Of a DNA stretch of 26,729 nucleotides, positions 1 to 7,686 are shown in pieces. Numbering within the stretch: position 1 is the first letter of the stretch; each line of letters starts with the position of its first letter. The notes below the pieces were generated by a model. That model was not told the DNA's origin. It saw only the letters and a program-made list of their open reading frames with translations, and did not search any database. The position numbers and the translations under genes are program-made. The DNA comes from JACCZX01 sp038216465 (lineage in GTDB: Bacteria; Pseudomonadota; Gammaproteobacteria; Burkholderiales; Burkholderiaceae_F), in the NCBI GenBank assembly GCA_038216465.1, contig JBBQQC010000033.1:1-26729 (forward strand). The letters are read 5' to 3'.

Positions 1-832
1 GGGTCCGGTGTGGTTCGGCGATGGGCGATATCTGTTGTTGAGCGACATCCCGAACAATCGAATCATGCGTTATGACGAAGCCACCGGTAATTTTGGTTTG
101 TTCCGACACCCCTCCAACTTCTCGAACGGTCTGTCGCGTGACCGGCAGGGACGGTTGCTTGCCTGCGAGCATCTGACGCGCAGCGTGACGCGCACCGAGT
201 ACGACGGCAGGATCACGGTGCTTGCAGACAAGTTTGAAGGTAAGAGGCTGAATTCACCCAACGACATCGTGTGCAAGTCAGACGACTCGATCTGGTTCAC
301 CGATCCGCCGTTCGGCATCAGCGGCAACTGGGAGGGCGACAAAGCGACGCCCGAGCTGCCCCACTCGATATATCGCATCGCACCCGACGGCAACCTCGTA
401 CTCGTCACGGCCGAATTTGCCGGCCCCAACGGCCTCGCGTTTTCGCCCGACGAGAAGAAACTGTATGTAGTCGAATCCCGTGCGCAACCGAACCGCCTGA
501 TCTGGAGCTACGACGTCGCCTCGAATGGAGGCGTGTCGAACAAGACCAAAGTGGTGGACGCCAATGGCCCCGGGGCGATCGACGGTATCAAGGTCGATAT
601 GGATGGCAACCTGTGGTGCGGCTGGGGATCGAGTGGCGCGCCCGGCGCGAACTCGTCAGACCTGGACGGGGTGATGGTTTTCAACCCACAGGGCAAGGCC
701 ATCGGTTTCATCCGCTTGCCGGAGCGCTGCGCGAATTTGGCTTTCGGCGGCGCGAAGAGGAATCGTCTGTACATGGCGAGCTGCCATTCGCTGTACGCGC
801 TGTACGTCGAAGCATACGGCGCGGTTTTATAA
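1..832 (+). CDS. SMP-30/gluconolactonase/LRE-like family protein, 5' end cut by window
   Basis: Six-bladed beta-propeller hydrolase-like protein of the SMP-30/gluconolactonase family, usually Ca2+-dependent lactonases acting on sugar lactones. The frame is open from base 2 and reads G-P-V-W-F-G-D, the remnant of the family's first blade (normally E-G-P-V-W, whose Glu binds metal), so the true start lies left of the window and the GTG at 8 is internal. Family landmarks include LSDIPNNRI, NSPNDIV (metal-site Asn), WFTDPPFGI, GPNGLAFSPDE, and a late DG-I-K-VD-GNLW blade carrying the usual metal Asp. Its stop is 15 bp before gfa, so the two are probably co-transcribed. Substrate cannot be assigned from sequence; lactone hydrolysis is the family inference. 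No internal disruption is seen. Confidence 0.9.
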   Translation, partial: GPVWFGDGRYLLLSDIPNNRIMRYDEATGNFGLFRHPSNFSNGLSRDRQGRLLACEHLTRSVTRTEYDGRITVLADKFEGKRLNSPNDIVCKSDDSIWFTDPPFGISGNWEGDKATPELPHSIYRIAPDGNLVLVTAEFAGPNGLAFSPDEKKLYVVESRAQPNRLIWSYDVASNGGVSNKTKVVDANGPGAIDGIKVDMDGNLWCGWGSSGAPGANSSDLDGVMVFNPQGKAIGFIRLPERCANLAFGGAKRNRLYMASCHSLYALYVEAYGAVL

Positions 833-834
833 CC

Positions 835-840
835 GGAGGT
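835..840 (+). promoter_or_regulatory. Shine-Dalgarno of gfa
   Basis: GGAGGT lies seven bases before the ATG at 848 and sits three bases after the stop of the upstream gene. It fixes the gfa start and supports translation from a shared mRNA. Confidence 0.8.
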
Positions 841-847
841 ACTGACT

Positions 848-1438
848 ATGGCTAAAGCGTTCTCCATTCATCCGGAAGTTGATCAAGGACTGAAACCCGC
901 CGCAACCAGTTTCGCCGGCGGCACCTTGCAATGTCGGTGCGCCGAAAGAAAGGTGACCGTATCGATCAGCGGCCAGTGTGCACACAACCACGTCTGCGGG
1001 TGCACGAAGTGCTGGAAGCCGAGCGGCGCACTGTTTTCGCAGGTCGCTGTCGTGCCGCGCGACAAGCTCAGCGTGACCGCCAATCAGGACAAGCTACAAG
1101 TGGTCGATGAGGGTGCGACGATCAAGCGGCACGCCTGCAGGGAGTGCGGCGTGCACCTATATGGGCGCATCGAAAACAAGAACCATCCGCTGTACGGCGT
1201 GGATTTCATCCACACCGAGCTGGCGCGCGACCGTGGATGGGCGCCGCCAGAATTTGCGGCGTTCGTTTCGTCGATCATCGAGTCGGGGTTCGATCCCGCC
1301 CAGATGGGCGCCGTCAGAGCGCGCCTACGTGAACTTAGCCTGGAACCCTACGACTGTCTGTCGCCGCCTCTGATGGACATGATTGCGACGCATACGGCGA
1401 AAGCGTCCGGAGTGCTCGGCCGCTCGGCGAACGCATAG
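848..1438 (+). CDS. gfa: S-(hydroxymethyl)glutathione synthase / glutathione-dependent formaldehyde-activating enzyme
   Basis: Gfa family, 196 residues, the usual length. It is described as speeding the condensation of formaldehyde with glutathione to S-hydroxymethylglutathione, the substrate of glutathione-dependent formaldehyde dehydrogenase; the protein is cytoplasmic. The zinc/glutathione-binding cysteines are all visible: C29-x-C31, C50-x-C52-x2-C55 (in HVCGCTKC) and C97-x2-C100 (CRECG). The start is set by a strong GGAGGT. No formaldehyde dehydrogenase gene is in the window, so the partner must be elsewhere. It lies between the lactonase-like gene and a permease with gaps of about 15 bases, which suggests one transcript but does not prove one pathway. 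Confidence 0.95.
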   Translation: MAKAFSIHPEVDQGLKPAATSFAGGTLQCRCAERKVTVSISGQCAHNHVCGCTKCWKPSGALFSQVAVVPRDKLSVTANQDKLQVVDEGATIKRHACRECGVHLYGRIENKNHPLYGVDFIHTELARDRGWAPPEFAAFVSSIIESGFDPAQMGAVRARLRELSLEPYDCLSPPLMDMIATHTAKASGVLGRSANA

Positions 1439-1452
1439 CCAGTGACGGGCAA

Positions 1453-2529
1453 GTGGCTGCACCACGACAACGAGATCTCACCCGAACGCTGCTCGGCGTG
1501 CTGTGCATCGGCGTACTCATCGTCGCTGCGGTCTGGATTGTCCGACCCTTCGTGGCCGCCGCGATCTGGGCCACCACGATTGTCGTAGTCACGTGGCCGG
1601 TCATGCTGTGCATGCAGGCGCGTTTGTTTAAGTATCGAGCGCCGGCTGTCGCTTCGATGATCGCGATGCTGGTGTTGTTGTTCGTGATTCCACTGACACT
1701 GGCCATCGGCACACTGGTTGCGAACGCCGGCGACATCGGCGACCGGATAACGTCGATCACAAGCATGCCGATACCGTCGCCTCCTCCGTGGATCACACAA
1801 TTTCCATTCGTTGGCAAGGCGCTTGCAGCCGCATGGGAAGAAGCCAGCGCGACCGGGGTAGAAGGGTTCGTGTCGCATCTTGCTCCGTACGCCGGCGGCC
1901 TGACCGCCTGGGTTTTCGGCGAAATCGGCAACACAGGCTATCTGATCATCCAGCTCTTGCTGATCCCCGTATTCGCTGCGTTCATGTATCTGAACGGCGA
2001 GAACTATGCGTCGACCCTGTTGCGTTTCGCCCACCGGCTGAGCGGAATTCAAGGCGAAGCGCTGATCTACTTGGCCGGTAATGCCATCCGCGGTGTTGCA
2101 CTCGGTGTGGGTCTGACGGCGGTCATTCAGTCCGCACTCGGCGGGCTGGGGTTGGCGGTGGCCGGGGTGCCGTTTGCCGGGCTGATCACGGCCGTTTTAC
2201 TGGTCTTGTGTATCGCGCAGGTCGGGATGCTCATTGTGTTGATCCCGGCTGTGATCTGGGTCTACTGGAACGGCGACCCGGTATGGGGAACTTTCCTATT
2301 GGTCTGGTCAGTCGCAGCCAGCATGCTTGACACCGTGCTGCGTCCGGTGCTGGTCAGTCGCAGCGCCGATCTGCCACTACTGCTGATTTTCGTCGGCGTA
2401 ATCGGTGGCTTCGTTGCATTCGGGCTGCTAGGGATCTTCGTAGGGCCCGTCGTTCTCGCGGTGGCATACACGTTTCTGAAGACGTGGATAGCGCAAGCGC
2501 CGTCACCGAATACTGTCGACACTTTATGA
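1453..2529 (+). CDS. AI-2E family (PerM/YdiK-like) membrane permease
   Basis: Polytopic inner-membrane protein of the AI-2E transporter superfamily (PF01594), 358 residues, closest in appearance to YdiK-type members. Hydrophobic segments lie near residues 12-55, 65-90, 155-178 and 205-350. The soluble loop near 90-150 and the C-terminal hydrophobic block with GVIGGFVAFGLLGIFVGPVV are the family's most conserved features. The start is GTG at 1453, giving MAAPRQRDLTRTLLG, which matches the DLTRT-LLG opening of YdiK-like proteins; no good ribosome site is visible, so the start is moderately sure. Transport of autoinducer-2 is documented only for some members; others move ions or small solutes, so the substrate here is unknown. 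It lies 14 bases after gfa. Confidence 0.9.
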   Translation: MAAPRQRDLTRTLLGVLCIGVLIVAAVWIVRPFVAAAIWATTIVVVTWPVMLCMQARLFKYRAPAVASMIAMLVLLFVIPLTLAIGTLVANAGDIGDRITSITSMPIPSPPPWITQFPFVGKALAAAWEEASATGVEGFVSHLAPYAGGLTAWVFGEIGNTGYLIIQLLLIPVFAAFMYLNGENYASTLLRFAHRLSGIQGEALIYLAGNAIRGVALGVGLTAVIQSALGGLGLAVAGVPFAGLITAVLLVLCIAQVGMLIVLIPAVIWVYWNGDPVWGTFLLVWSVAASMLDTVLRPVLVSRSADLPLLLIFVGVIGGFVAFGLLGIFVGPVVLAVAYTFLKTWIAQAPSPNTVDTL

Positions 2530-2540
2530 ATGCGTAGTGT

Positions 2541-3137
2541 TGTGCGTCCCCGACGAATAAAGGCCGCTTCGAGGGATTCAGCGATGGCGTAATTGCAGTC
2601 ATCATTACCATCATGGTGCTTGAGATGAAAGTGCCGCACGGGGAAACCCTAGAGGCATTGGCGCCGATCATCCCGGTGTTCTTGAGTTATGTGCTGAGCT
2701 TCATTTACGTGGGCATTTATTGGAACAACCATCACCACATGCTGCACGCGACTGCAAGAGTTACCGGATCAATGCTATGGGCGAACCTTCATCTGCTGTT
2801 CTGGCTATCGCTGATTCCGTTTGCCACCGGGTGGATGGGAGAGAATCATTTTGCGGCGGCACCGACGGCCTTGTATGGCGCGGTGCTGCTGATGGCTGCA
2901 ATTGCCTATTGGGTGCTGCAGCAATTGATCGTCGCGTCGCAGGGCAGCGGTTCGCTGCTGAAAAAAGCCATCGGCGGCGACTGGAAGGGCAAGTTATCGC
3001 CGGTCCTGTACGCCGTTGCCATACCGATGGCTTTCACGTCACGGTGGGTCTCTATCGGACTCTATGTGTTCGTTGCGTTGATCTGGCTGGTGCCTGACAA
3101 ACGCATAGAGAAGGCAATTTCTCCCGAGAAAATATAA
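2541..3137 (+). CDS. TMEM175/DUF1211 family membrane protein, probable TTG start
   Basis: Bacterial TMEM175-family (PF06736, formerly DUF1211) integral membrane protein, relatives of the lysosomal K+ channel. The first ATG (2613) would remove the most conserved part: reading upstream in frame gives G-R-F-E-G-F-S-D-G-V-I-A-V-I-I-T-I-M-V-L-E-M-K-V-P-H-G. This contains the family signature R-x3-F-S-D of TM1, which shapes the pore. The only usable codon between the in-frame stop at 2535-2537 and this motif is TTG at 2541, giving about 198 residues, the normal family length. Further segments include the WNNHHH loop and three or four hydrophobic helices. The spacing of 11 bases from the permease suggests one transcript. 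Ion selectivity is not shown. Start confidence is lower than family confidence. Confidence 0.85.
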   Translation, partial: CASPTNKGRFEGFSDGVIAVIITIMVLEMKVPHGETLEALAPIIPVFLSYVLSFIYVGIYWNNHHHMLHATARVTGSMLWANLHLLFWLSLIPFATGWMGENHFAAAPTALYGAVLLMAAIAYWVLQQLIVASQGSGSLLKKAIGGDWKGKLSPVLYAVAIPMAFTSRWVSIGLYVFVALIWLVPDKRIEKAISPEKI

Positions 3138-3142
3138 TTTCT

Positions 3143-3178
3143 AGCCGCGGTTCGACGAAGAGCCGTGGTTCGACGAAG
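3143..3178. repeat. Two-copy 18-bp tandem repeat after the TMEM175 stop
   Basis: An 18-bp unit (AGCCGCGGTTCGACGAAG, 3143-3160) is followed at once by a second copy (3161-3178) differing only by C to T at the sixth base. It sits between the stop of the + strand gene and the stop of the facing - strand gene. The transcript could form a short CGGUUC/GAGCCG stem, but no U-run follows, so a classical terminator is not supported. Confidence 0.7.
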
Positions 3179-3181
3179 ATC

Positions 3182-3430
3182 TCACGCGGCCCGTTTCATA
3201 GCCCGGACGTTGCTGTCCGGTTTGCGCGACCGGTAGGAACGCCCGTCCAGGCGCCGCACCTGATTTTTTTCGTGGCACAGATAACGCGGCCCCATTGCTT
3301 CCCGCAATTCCTTCGCGCGCTGCTGAATACGCTGAAACGACTGAGCCAGCATCTCAACCTTTACGACCTGCACCTGCGTCGGCGTAATCCAATCCACAAT
3401 CTCAGCGCTTGCACTCGGTTTGAATAACAT
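3182..3430 (-). CDS. Small orphan protein, 82 residues
   Basis: I do not recognise this protein. The case for a real gene is an isolated ORF with a good ribosome site: AGGGGAG, six bases before the ATG at 3430, with no longer overlapping gene. The protein has a moderately hydrophobic N-terminal third, a likely helix around residues 28-46 (LAQSFQRIQQRAKELREAMG) and a strongly basic tail (RRLDGRSYRSRKPDSNVRAMKR). It has one Cys and no signal peptide or membrane span. The basic tail could bind nucleic acid, but this is a guess. It stands alone, convergent with the TMEM175 gene and divergent from the exonuclease III gene. Confidence 0.6.
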   Translation of the reverse strand: MLFKPSASAEIVDWITPTQVQVVKVEMLAQSFQRIQQRAKELREAMGPRYLCHEKNQVRRLDGRSYRSRKPDSNVRAMKRAA

Positions 3431-3448
3431 GGTTCACTCCCCTGGTTC

Positions 3449-3474
3449 GTGTCGGTAACCAAATAAACCAACAC
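3449..3474. promoter_or_regulatory. Imperfect palindrome upstream of the 82-residue orphan gene
   Basis: GTGTCGGT (3449-3456) and ACCAACAC (3467-3474) form an 8-bp inverted repeat with one mismatch around an AT-rich 10-base centre. It lies about 20-45 bases before the - strand start at 3430, where an operator or promoter core would sit. No regulator can be named. Confidence 0.35.
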
Positions 3475-3601
3475 TTCTGACGAGCAAGGTAATGCCAAAA
3501 CTGTGCCCGAACACCTACCGCTTGTCGGGCCCAAGGGTTGGCTGCGCGGCATGCGCGTTAGTGGCAGCCGCAATAAGCCGGCAACAGTCGCTATCGCATC
3601 C

Positions 3602-4414
3602 GTGAAGATCGCAACCTTCAACATCAACAACGTCAACCGGCGGCTGTCCAATTTGTTGGCCTGGCTCGACGACTCCCGGCCGGACGTCGTCTGTCTACAG
3701 GAATTGAAGGCGGCCGACCGCGAGTTCCCGGTCGCAGCGATCGAATCGGCCGGCTATGGCGCAGCGTGGTGCGGACAACGCACGTGGAATGGCGTGGCCA
3801 TCCTTGCGCGCGCAGCACAGCCAGTGATTACTCACAAAACCCTACCGGGCGATTCGAAAGATTTACAAAGCCGTTACCTGGAAGCCGCGATCGATGGTGT
3901 GTTGATTACTTCAATCTACGCGCCGAACGGCAACCCGCAACCCGGCCCGAAGTTCGATTACAAACTGGCGTGGCTCGACCGCCTGATCGAACACGCGCGC
4001 TCGCTGATCGATGCCGACGTGCCCGTGGTTTTGGCAGGTGATTACAACGTCGTGCCGACGCCAGCCGATATCTATCCGACGCGCTCGTGGGATGGCGACG
4101 CGCTGGTGCAGCCTGCCAGTCGCGAGCGATTTCGGCGGCTGCTCGAGCAGGGCTGGATCGACTCCATCCGCTCTTTGCATCCGAAAGAGCCGATGTTTAC
4201 GTTCTGGGACTACAAGCGCGGCCGCTGGGGTCGCGATGCGGGACTTCGCATCGACCACCTGCTGGTCAGCCCTGCTCTGTCGGGCCGGATAGCGGCGGCC
4301 GGCGTCGACAAGACGATTCGCGGCGAGGAAGGCGCAAGCGATCACGCACCGGCGTGGGTGGTGCTAAAAGCGGCCCGGAAAAAATCAGTGCGCGGTGATC
4401 CAGTCAGCGATTGA
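3602..4414 (+). CDS. xthA: Exodeoxyribonuclease III (AP endonuclease)
   Basis: Exonuclease III / class II AP endonuclease of the EEP fold, cleaving abasic sites and degrading duplex DNA 3' to 5' in base excision repair; cytoplasmic. With GTG at 3602 the protein begins M-K-I-A-T-F-N-I-N-N-V-N-R-R, the standard family opening, and is about 270 residues. Active-site residues are visible: N7, E34 in QELK, the GDYNV motif carrying Asp and Asn, RIDHLL carrying Asp, and the terminal SDHAP His. The frame stays open upstream with an ATG at 3551 and a GTG at 3503, but those would add an unconserved basic leader; no strong ribosome site decides. Its 3' end overlaps the convergent hydrolase gene by 30 bp. 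Confidence 0.93.
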   Translation: MKIATFNINNVNRRLSNLLAWLDDSRPDVVCLQELKAADREFPVAAIESAGYGAAWCGQRTWNGVAILARAAQPVITHKTLPGDSKDLQSRYLEAAIDGVLITSIYAPNGNPQPGPKFDYKLAWLDRLIEHARSLIDADVPVVLAGDYNVVPTPADIYPTRSWDGDALVQPASRERFRRLLEQGWIDSIRSLHPKEPMFTFWDYKRGRWGRDAGLRIDHLLVSPALSGRIAAAGVDKTIRGEEGASDHAPAWVVLKAARKKSVRGDPVSD

Positions 4415-5062
4415 ATCGAGCATCGATTCGAGCACTTGCCGGTCGGTACGTCCGCTGCTGCGGCGTACATGAAACGAGTGGTCGGCGTCATCGAGTAGCT
4501 GAAGCGTGGCGCATTTGCCCAGGCGTTCGGTCACCGAACTCAGCAGTTGAACGCCGGCGAGCTCGTCGCGTGTTCCCTGCAGGAACAGCATTGGGCAATT
4601 GACATGCACCAGATGCTCTGCTCGTTGCAGCGACGGCTTGTTGGCCGGATGCAGCGGAAATCCCAGGAAGATGAGCCCGCGAACGTTGGGCAGCGCCGAT
4701 TCAGCTTGCGACTGCGAGGTCATGCGGCCGCCGAACGATTTGCCGCCGGCGAACAGCGCAGCGTCGGGCATCACGCTCGACGCAGTGGCAACCGCTGCGC
4801 GTACTGTGGCGTGCGCAACGCGTGCAGCGTCCGGCCGCTTCGAGCCGTGTTCCATAAACGGAAACTGGTAGCGCAATGTTGCGATATCGCGCCCGGCGAG
4901 CCCTTCAGACACGGCGGCCATGAATGCATGGTGCATGCCGGCACCGGCGCCGTGCGCGAAAACGTAACAGGCGCGACAGCTTTGCGAACGGCACAACAGC
5001 GCAGAGACCGCTTCGGTCGCGGAGACGTGAACCCTCAGAGGTTGAACGGCCGGCGCTAGCAT
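4385..5062 (-). CDS. Alpha/beta hydrolase, KANL3/TEX30-like family
   Basis: Alpha/beta-hydrolase of about 225 residues resembling the KANL3/TEX30 (dienelactone-hydrolase-related) group. Visible features are the oxyanion region Y-V-F-A-H-G-A-G-A-G-M, the nucleophile elbow G-G-K-S-F-G-G-R with the catalytic Ser, the strand FLQGTRDEL carrying the acid residue, and a final D-A-D-H-S-F-H supplying the catalytic His. ATG at 5062 is chosen because upstream in-frame codons run into the divergent Bug gene; no clear ribosome site is present. The substrate is unknown; esterase or thioesterase activity is the general family expectation. It is divergent from the Bug gene, with only 35 bases between starts, and overlaps xthA at the 3' ends. 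Confidence 0.85.
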   Translation of the reverse strand: MLAPAVQPLRVHVSATEAVSALLCRSQSCRACYVFAHGAGAGMHHAFMAAVSEGLAGRDIATLRYQFPFMEHGSKRPDAARVAHATVRAAVATASSVMPDAALFAGGKSFGGRMTSQSQAESALPNVRGLIFLGFPLHPANKPSLQRAEHLVHVNCPMLFLQGTRDELAGVQLLSSVTERLGKCATLQLLDDADHSFHVRRSSGRTDRQVLESMLDSIADWITAH

Positions 5063-5097
5063 TGCAACATGTTGAGGCACAGTGAAAGGGACATTGA

Positions 5098-6066
5098 ATG
5101 ACTCTCTCGTTGCGACTATGCCTTGTCTTTCTCGTCTGCGCACTCGCTTCGCTTGCAGCGAACGCGCAGTATCCCGACAAGGCGATCACGCTGATCGTTC
5201 CGTTCCCGCCGGGCGGTGTCGCTGACACGGTGGCGCGCCCGGTGGCAGAAGCAATGTCGCGCGAGCTGAAACAGCCGGTCGTCATCGATAACAAGAGCGG
5301 TGCCGGCGGTGCGGTCGGCATCGGCCACGCCGCACGCGCAGCCGGTGATGGGTACACGCTGCTGTTAAGCCTGTCGTCGATCTCCATCCTGCCCGAGGCC
5401 GACAAGATCCTGGAGCGCAAACCGCTGTTTCAGCTCGATCAGTTCAAACCGATCGCGCGCATCACTGCCGACCCTACCGTGCTCGTGGTGCGGGCCAACG
5501 CGCCGTGGCAGACGCTCGAGGATTTCATCGCCGACGCCAGGCGTAACCCCGCGGCGTACAACTACGGCAGCTCAGGCAACTACGGGACGATGCACGTTCC
5601 GATGGAGATGTTGAAAGCCGCAGCCGGCTTTCGAATGACGCATATTCCGTACGCCGGGGCCGGACCCGCGGTGGTCGCGCTGCTCGGCGGCCATGTGAAC
5701 GCCATCTCGAGCGGGCCCGCCAGCGTTGTGCAGCATGTCCGCGCGGGTCGATTGCGCGCGCTTGCCCATTGGGGCGATGCGCCGCTTGCAACGCTGCCCG
5801 GCGTGCCCAGCCTGAAGGATCGAGGCTACAACGTGCAGTTCGCGCAATGGTCGGCGTTGTTCGCGCCGGCCGCGACATCTGACGCGATCGTGGAAAAGCT
5901 GCGCGCGACGGTGCGCAAGCTGACGAGCGATCCAGCGCTGCAACAAACAATCCTGAACGCCGGCAGCCCGATTGAATACATGGATGCGCCGCAGTTCGCT
6001 GCGTACTGGAAAACCGATGCCGAAGCGATGACCCAAGCGGTGAAGCGCATCGGCAAGCTGGAATGA
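5098..6066 (+). CDS. Bug/TctC family tripartite tricarboxylate transporter substrate-binding protein
   Basis: Periplasmic solute receptor of the Bug (Bordetella uptake gene)/TctC family, 322 residues, typical length. It has a signal peptide of about 23 residues ending A-A-N-A before QYPDK. Next come YPDKAITLIVPFPPGGVADTVAR and the GAGGAVGIGHAARAAGDGYT loop, which form the two carboxylate-holding loops of the family. AAAGGGA six bases before ATG 5098 fixes the start. Such proteins bind carboxylates or related anions and hand them to TctA/TctB membrane partners, but no tctAB is nearby, so it is one of the many orphan receptors typical of Burkholderiales. A link to the tartrate dehydratase 5 kb away is possible but unsupported. 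Confidence 0.93.
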   Translation: MTLSLRLCLVFLVCALASLAANAQYPDKAITLIVPFPPGGVADTVARPVAEAMSRELKQPVVIDNKSGAGGAVGIGHAARAAGDGYTLLLSLSSISILPEADKILERKPLFQLDQFKPIARITADPTVLVVRANAPWQTLEDFIADARRNPAAYNYGSSGNYGTMHVPMEMLKAAAGFRMTHIPYAGAGPAVVALLGGHVNAISSGPASVVQHVRAGRLRALAHWGDAPLATLPGVPSLKDRGYNVQFAQWSALFAPAATSDAIVEKLRATVRKLTSDPALQQTILNAGSPIEYMDAPQFAAYWKTDAEAMTQAVKRIGKLE

Positions 6067-6069
6067 TCG

Positions 6070-7686
6070 TTACAGCAGGTCCTCGGGGATAAACGGCGCC
6101 AACAGAAAATTCTGCAGGCGGAGAAAGAACGTCGAGTCGGGCTCTTCGAGCAGCACCACCTCTTTGTCGTCATCCATCGTCAGCCACTCGAGTCCGGGTT
6201 GGCCGGTGCGCAGGCGTACGCGATAGGCGCTCTGCAGCTTGCTGATGTGAATGACGCGCAATACTTCTTTGGCCAGATCGGGACTGTCGACGATCATGCC
6301 GAGTTCGGTGTTCTTGGTCGCCGAGCGCGGATCGAGATTCATCGAACCGATGAAGACCAGCGAGCGATCGATCACGGCGCTCTTGGCGTGCAGGCGACCA
6401 GTCGACGCTCCGAGAAATCCAAGCCGGCGGTTACTTTGCGTGCGCGTCGGGCTCAATTCGTAAAGATCGACGCCTGCGTTCAGCATCGCCGTGCGATAAC
6501 GCGTGTAGCCGGTATGGACCAGCGGCTCGTCGGTCGCCGCGAGCGAATTTGTCAGGATCGTGATCTTCACGTCGCGTTTGACGAGATCACCGAACGCCGT
6601 CACGCCCATCGATCCTGGAATCAGGTAAGGCGAAGAAATTGCGACTTCGCTGCTGGCCGCAAGCACGCGGTCCATCACGTTCATCGTCACGCTCATTTCG
6701 CGCGCCTGGGCGTCGGTCATCGCAGTGACTTTGGCGGGCGGATCGGCGAACGCAACGGCAGAAGCCCAGATCAACCCGAGGCGACCTGCGTCGAGATCCT
6801 CACTGATTGCGCCGTACCCCAACACGTCAGTCGGCGGCAACACCAGCGCCATCATTTGATCGCCGTCGTTGACGAGATGGTCGAACCGGTCGCGCAGTAG
6901 CTTGCGGTCGACATCGGCGTCGATGATCGTCTCGACCGGGAAGACCTGCGGACTGTTCCAGTAGATATCGAAGATCGATGCAAACTGCGGCACGACTGCG
7001 CCGACAATGAACGCATCCATATCGACGAAATTAGCGCCCATGCTGCGCATGAAATATTCGTCGGCCACGTTGCGCCCCCCGGCGATGACGATCGCACCGT
7101 CGGCGATAAACAGCTTGTTGTGCATCCGGTGATTCAACCGGCCGAAGTCAAACAGCGACGCCGTGTATTTATTGAGGATGCTGCTCCTTGCGCAACAGAA
7201 CGGATTGAACAGCCGGACCTCGACGTTCGGAAACGCAGCCAGGCCCGAAAACAGCGGATCGCCGCCCGCCGTGTATAAATCGTCCACGATCAGGCGCACG
7301 CGCACACCGCGCGCCGCCGCATCGCGTAAGTGGCGCAACAGCAACCGTCCCGTCGCATCGTTCTGGATCTGGTAGTACTGGACGTCGAGCGTATGCCGCG
7401 CGCGGTCTGCTAGCACGATGCGCGCATCCAGTGAAAACACACCCAGCGGCATCAGGCGAAAGCCCGACAGCTCAGCCGACGGGCTCGACGCGGCCGCGAT
7501 TCGCGCCAGCGGACTGTCGGATGACGCGATGCGTGCGGCCGAGTAGGGGAGCTCGGGACGCACGGGGAGCGCTCCGCAGCCGGCAAGCACGAACATCGCG
7601 ATCAGCCCCAATACCTTGCGCGCGAGCGCATCACCCGCGAGAATCCGCAGTACGTATTGCAACTGCATTGCAAAGGATCTCTTCAT
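6070..7686 (-). CDS. Phospholipase D family lipoprotein (ClsC/YmdC-like), two HKD motifs
   Basis: PLD-superfamily protein of 538 residues with both catalytic H-x-K-x4-D motifs: H189-K191-D196 (HNKLFIAD) and H433-K435-D440 (HAKSAVID), each followed by the usual G-G/S-R/M-N. It resembles cardiolipin synthase C/YmdC and related phosphatidyltransferases, so phospholipid synthesis or hydrolysis at the membrane is likely. The N-terminus has a basic/hydrophobic stretch ending in the lipobox L-A-G-C (C37), so it is probably a lipoprotein. ATG at 7686 is favoured by AGGAAG six bases upstream; ATG at 7668 is an alternative. It ends 3 bp from the Bug stop (convergent). Its start codon overlaps that of the divergent peroxiredoxin. 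Confidence 0.9.
   Translation of the reverse strand: MKRSFAMQLQYVLRILAGDALARKVLGLIAMFVLAGCGALPVRPELPYSAARIASSDSPLARIAAASSPSAELSGFRLMPLGVFSLDARIVLADRARHTLDVQYYQIQNDATGRLLLRHLRDAAARGVRVRLIVDDLYTAGGDPLFSGLAAFPNVEVRLFNPFCCARSSILNKYTASLFDFGRLNHRMHNKLFIADGAIVIAGGRNVADEYFMRSMGANFVDMDAFIVGAVVPQFASIFDIYWNSPQVFPVETIIDADVDRKLLRDRFDHLVNDGDQMMALVLPPTDVLGYGAISEDLDAGRLGLIWASAVAFADPPAKVTAMTDAQAREMSVTMNVMDRVLAASSEVAISSPYLIPGSMGVTAFGDLVKRDVKITILTNSLAATDEPLVHTGYTRYRTAMLNAGVDLYELSPTRTQSNRRLGFLGASTGRLHAKSAVIDRSLVFIGSMNLDPRSATKNTELGMIVDSPDLAKEVLRVIHISKLQSAYRVRLRTGQPGLEWLTMDDDKEVVLLEEPDSTFFLRLQNFLLAPFIPEDLL

Noticed and set aside
1348..2052. 234-codon - strand frame opposite gfa and the permease
   Set aside because: Rich in Arg, Gln, His and Asp with no family features; an antisense shadow of confidently identified genes.
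3503..3601. Longer N-terminus for exonuclease III from GTG 3503 or ATG 3551
   Set aside because: The extra residues are basic and unlike the family, which begins M-K-I-A-T-F-N; GTG 3602 gives the expected length. Not fully excluded.
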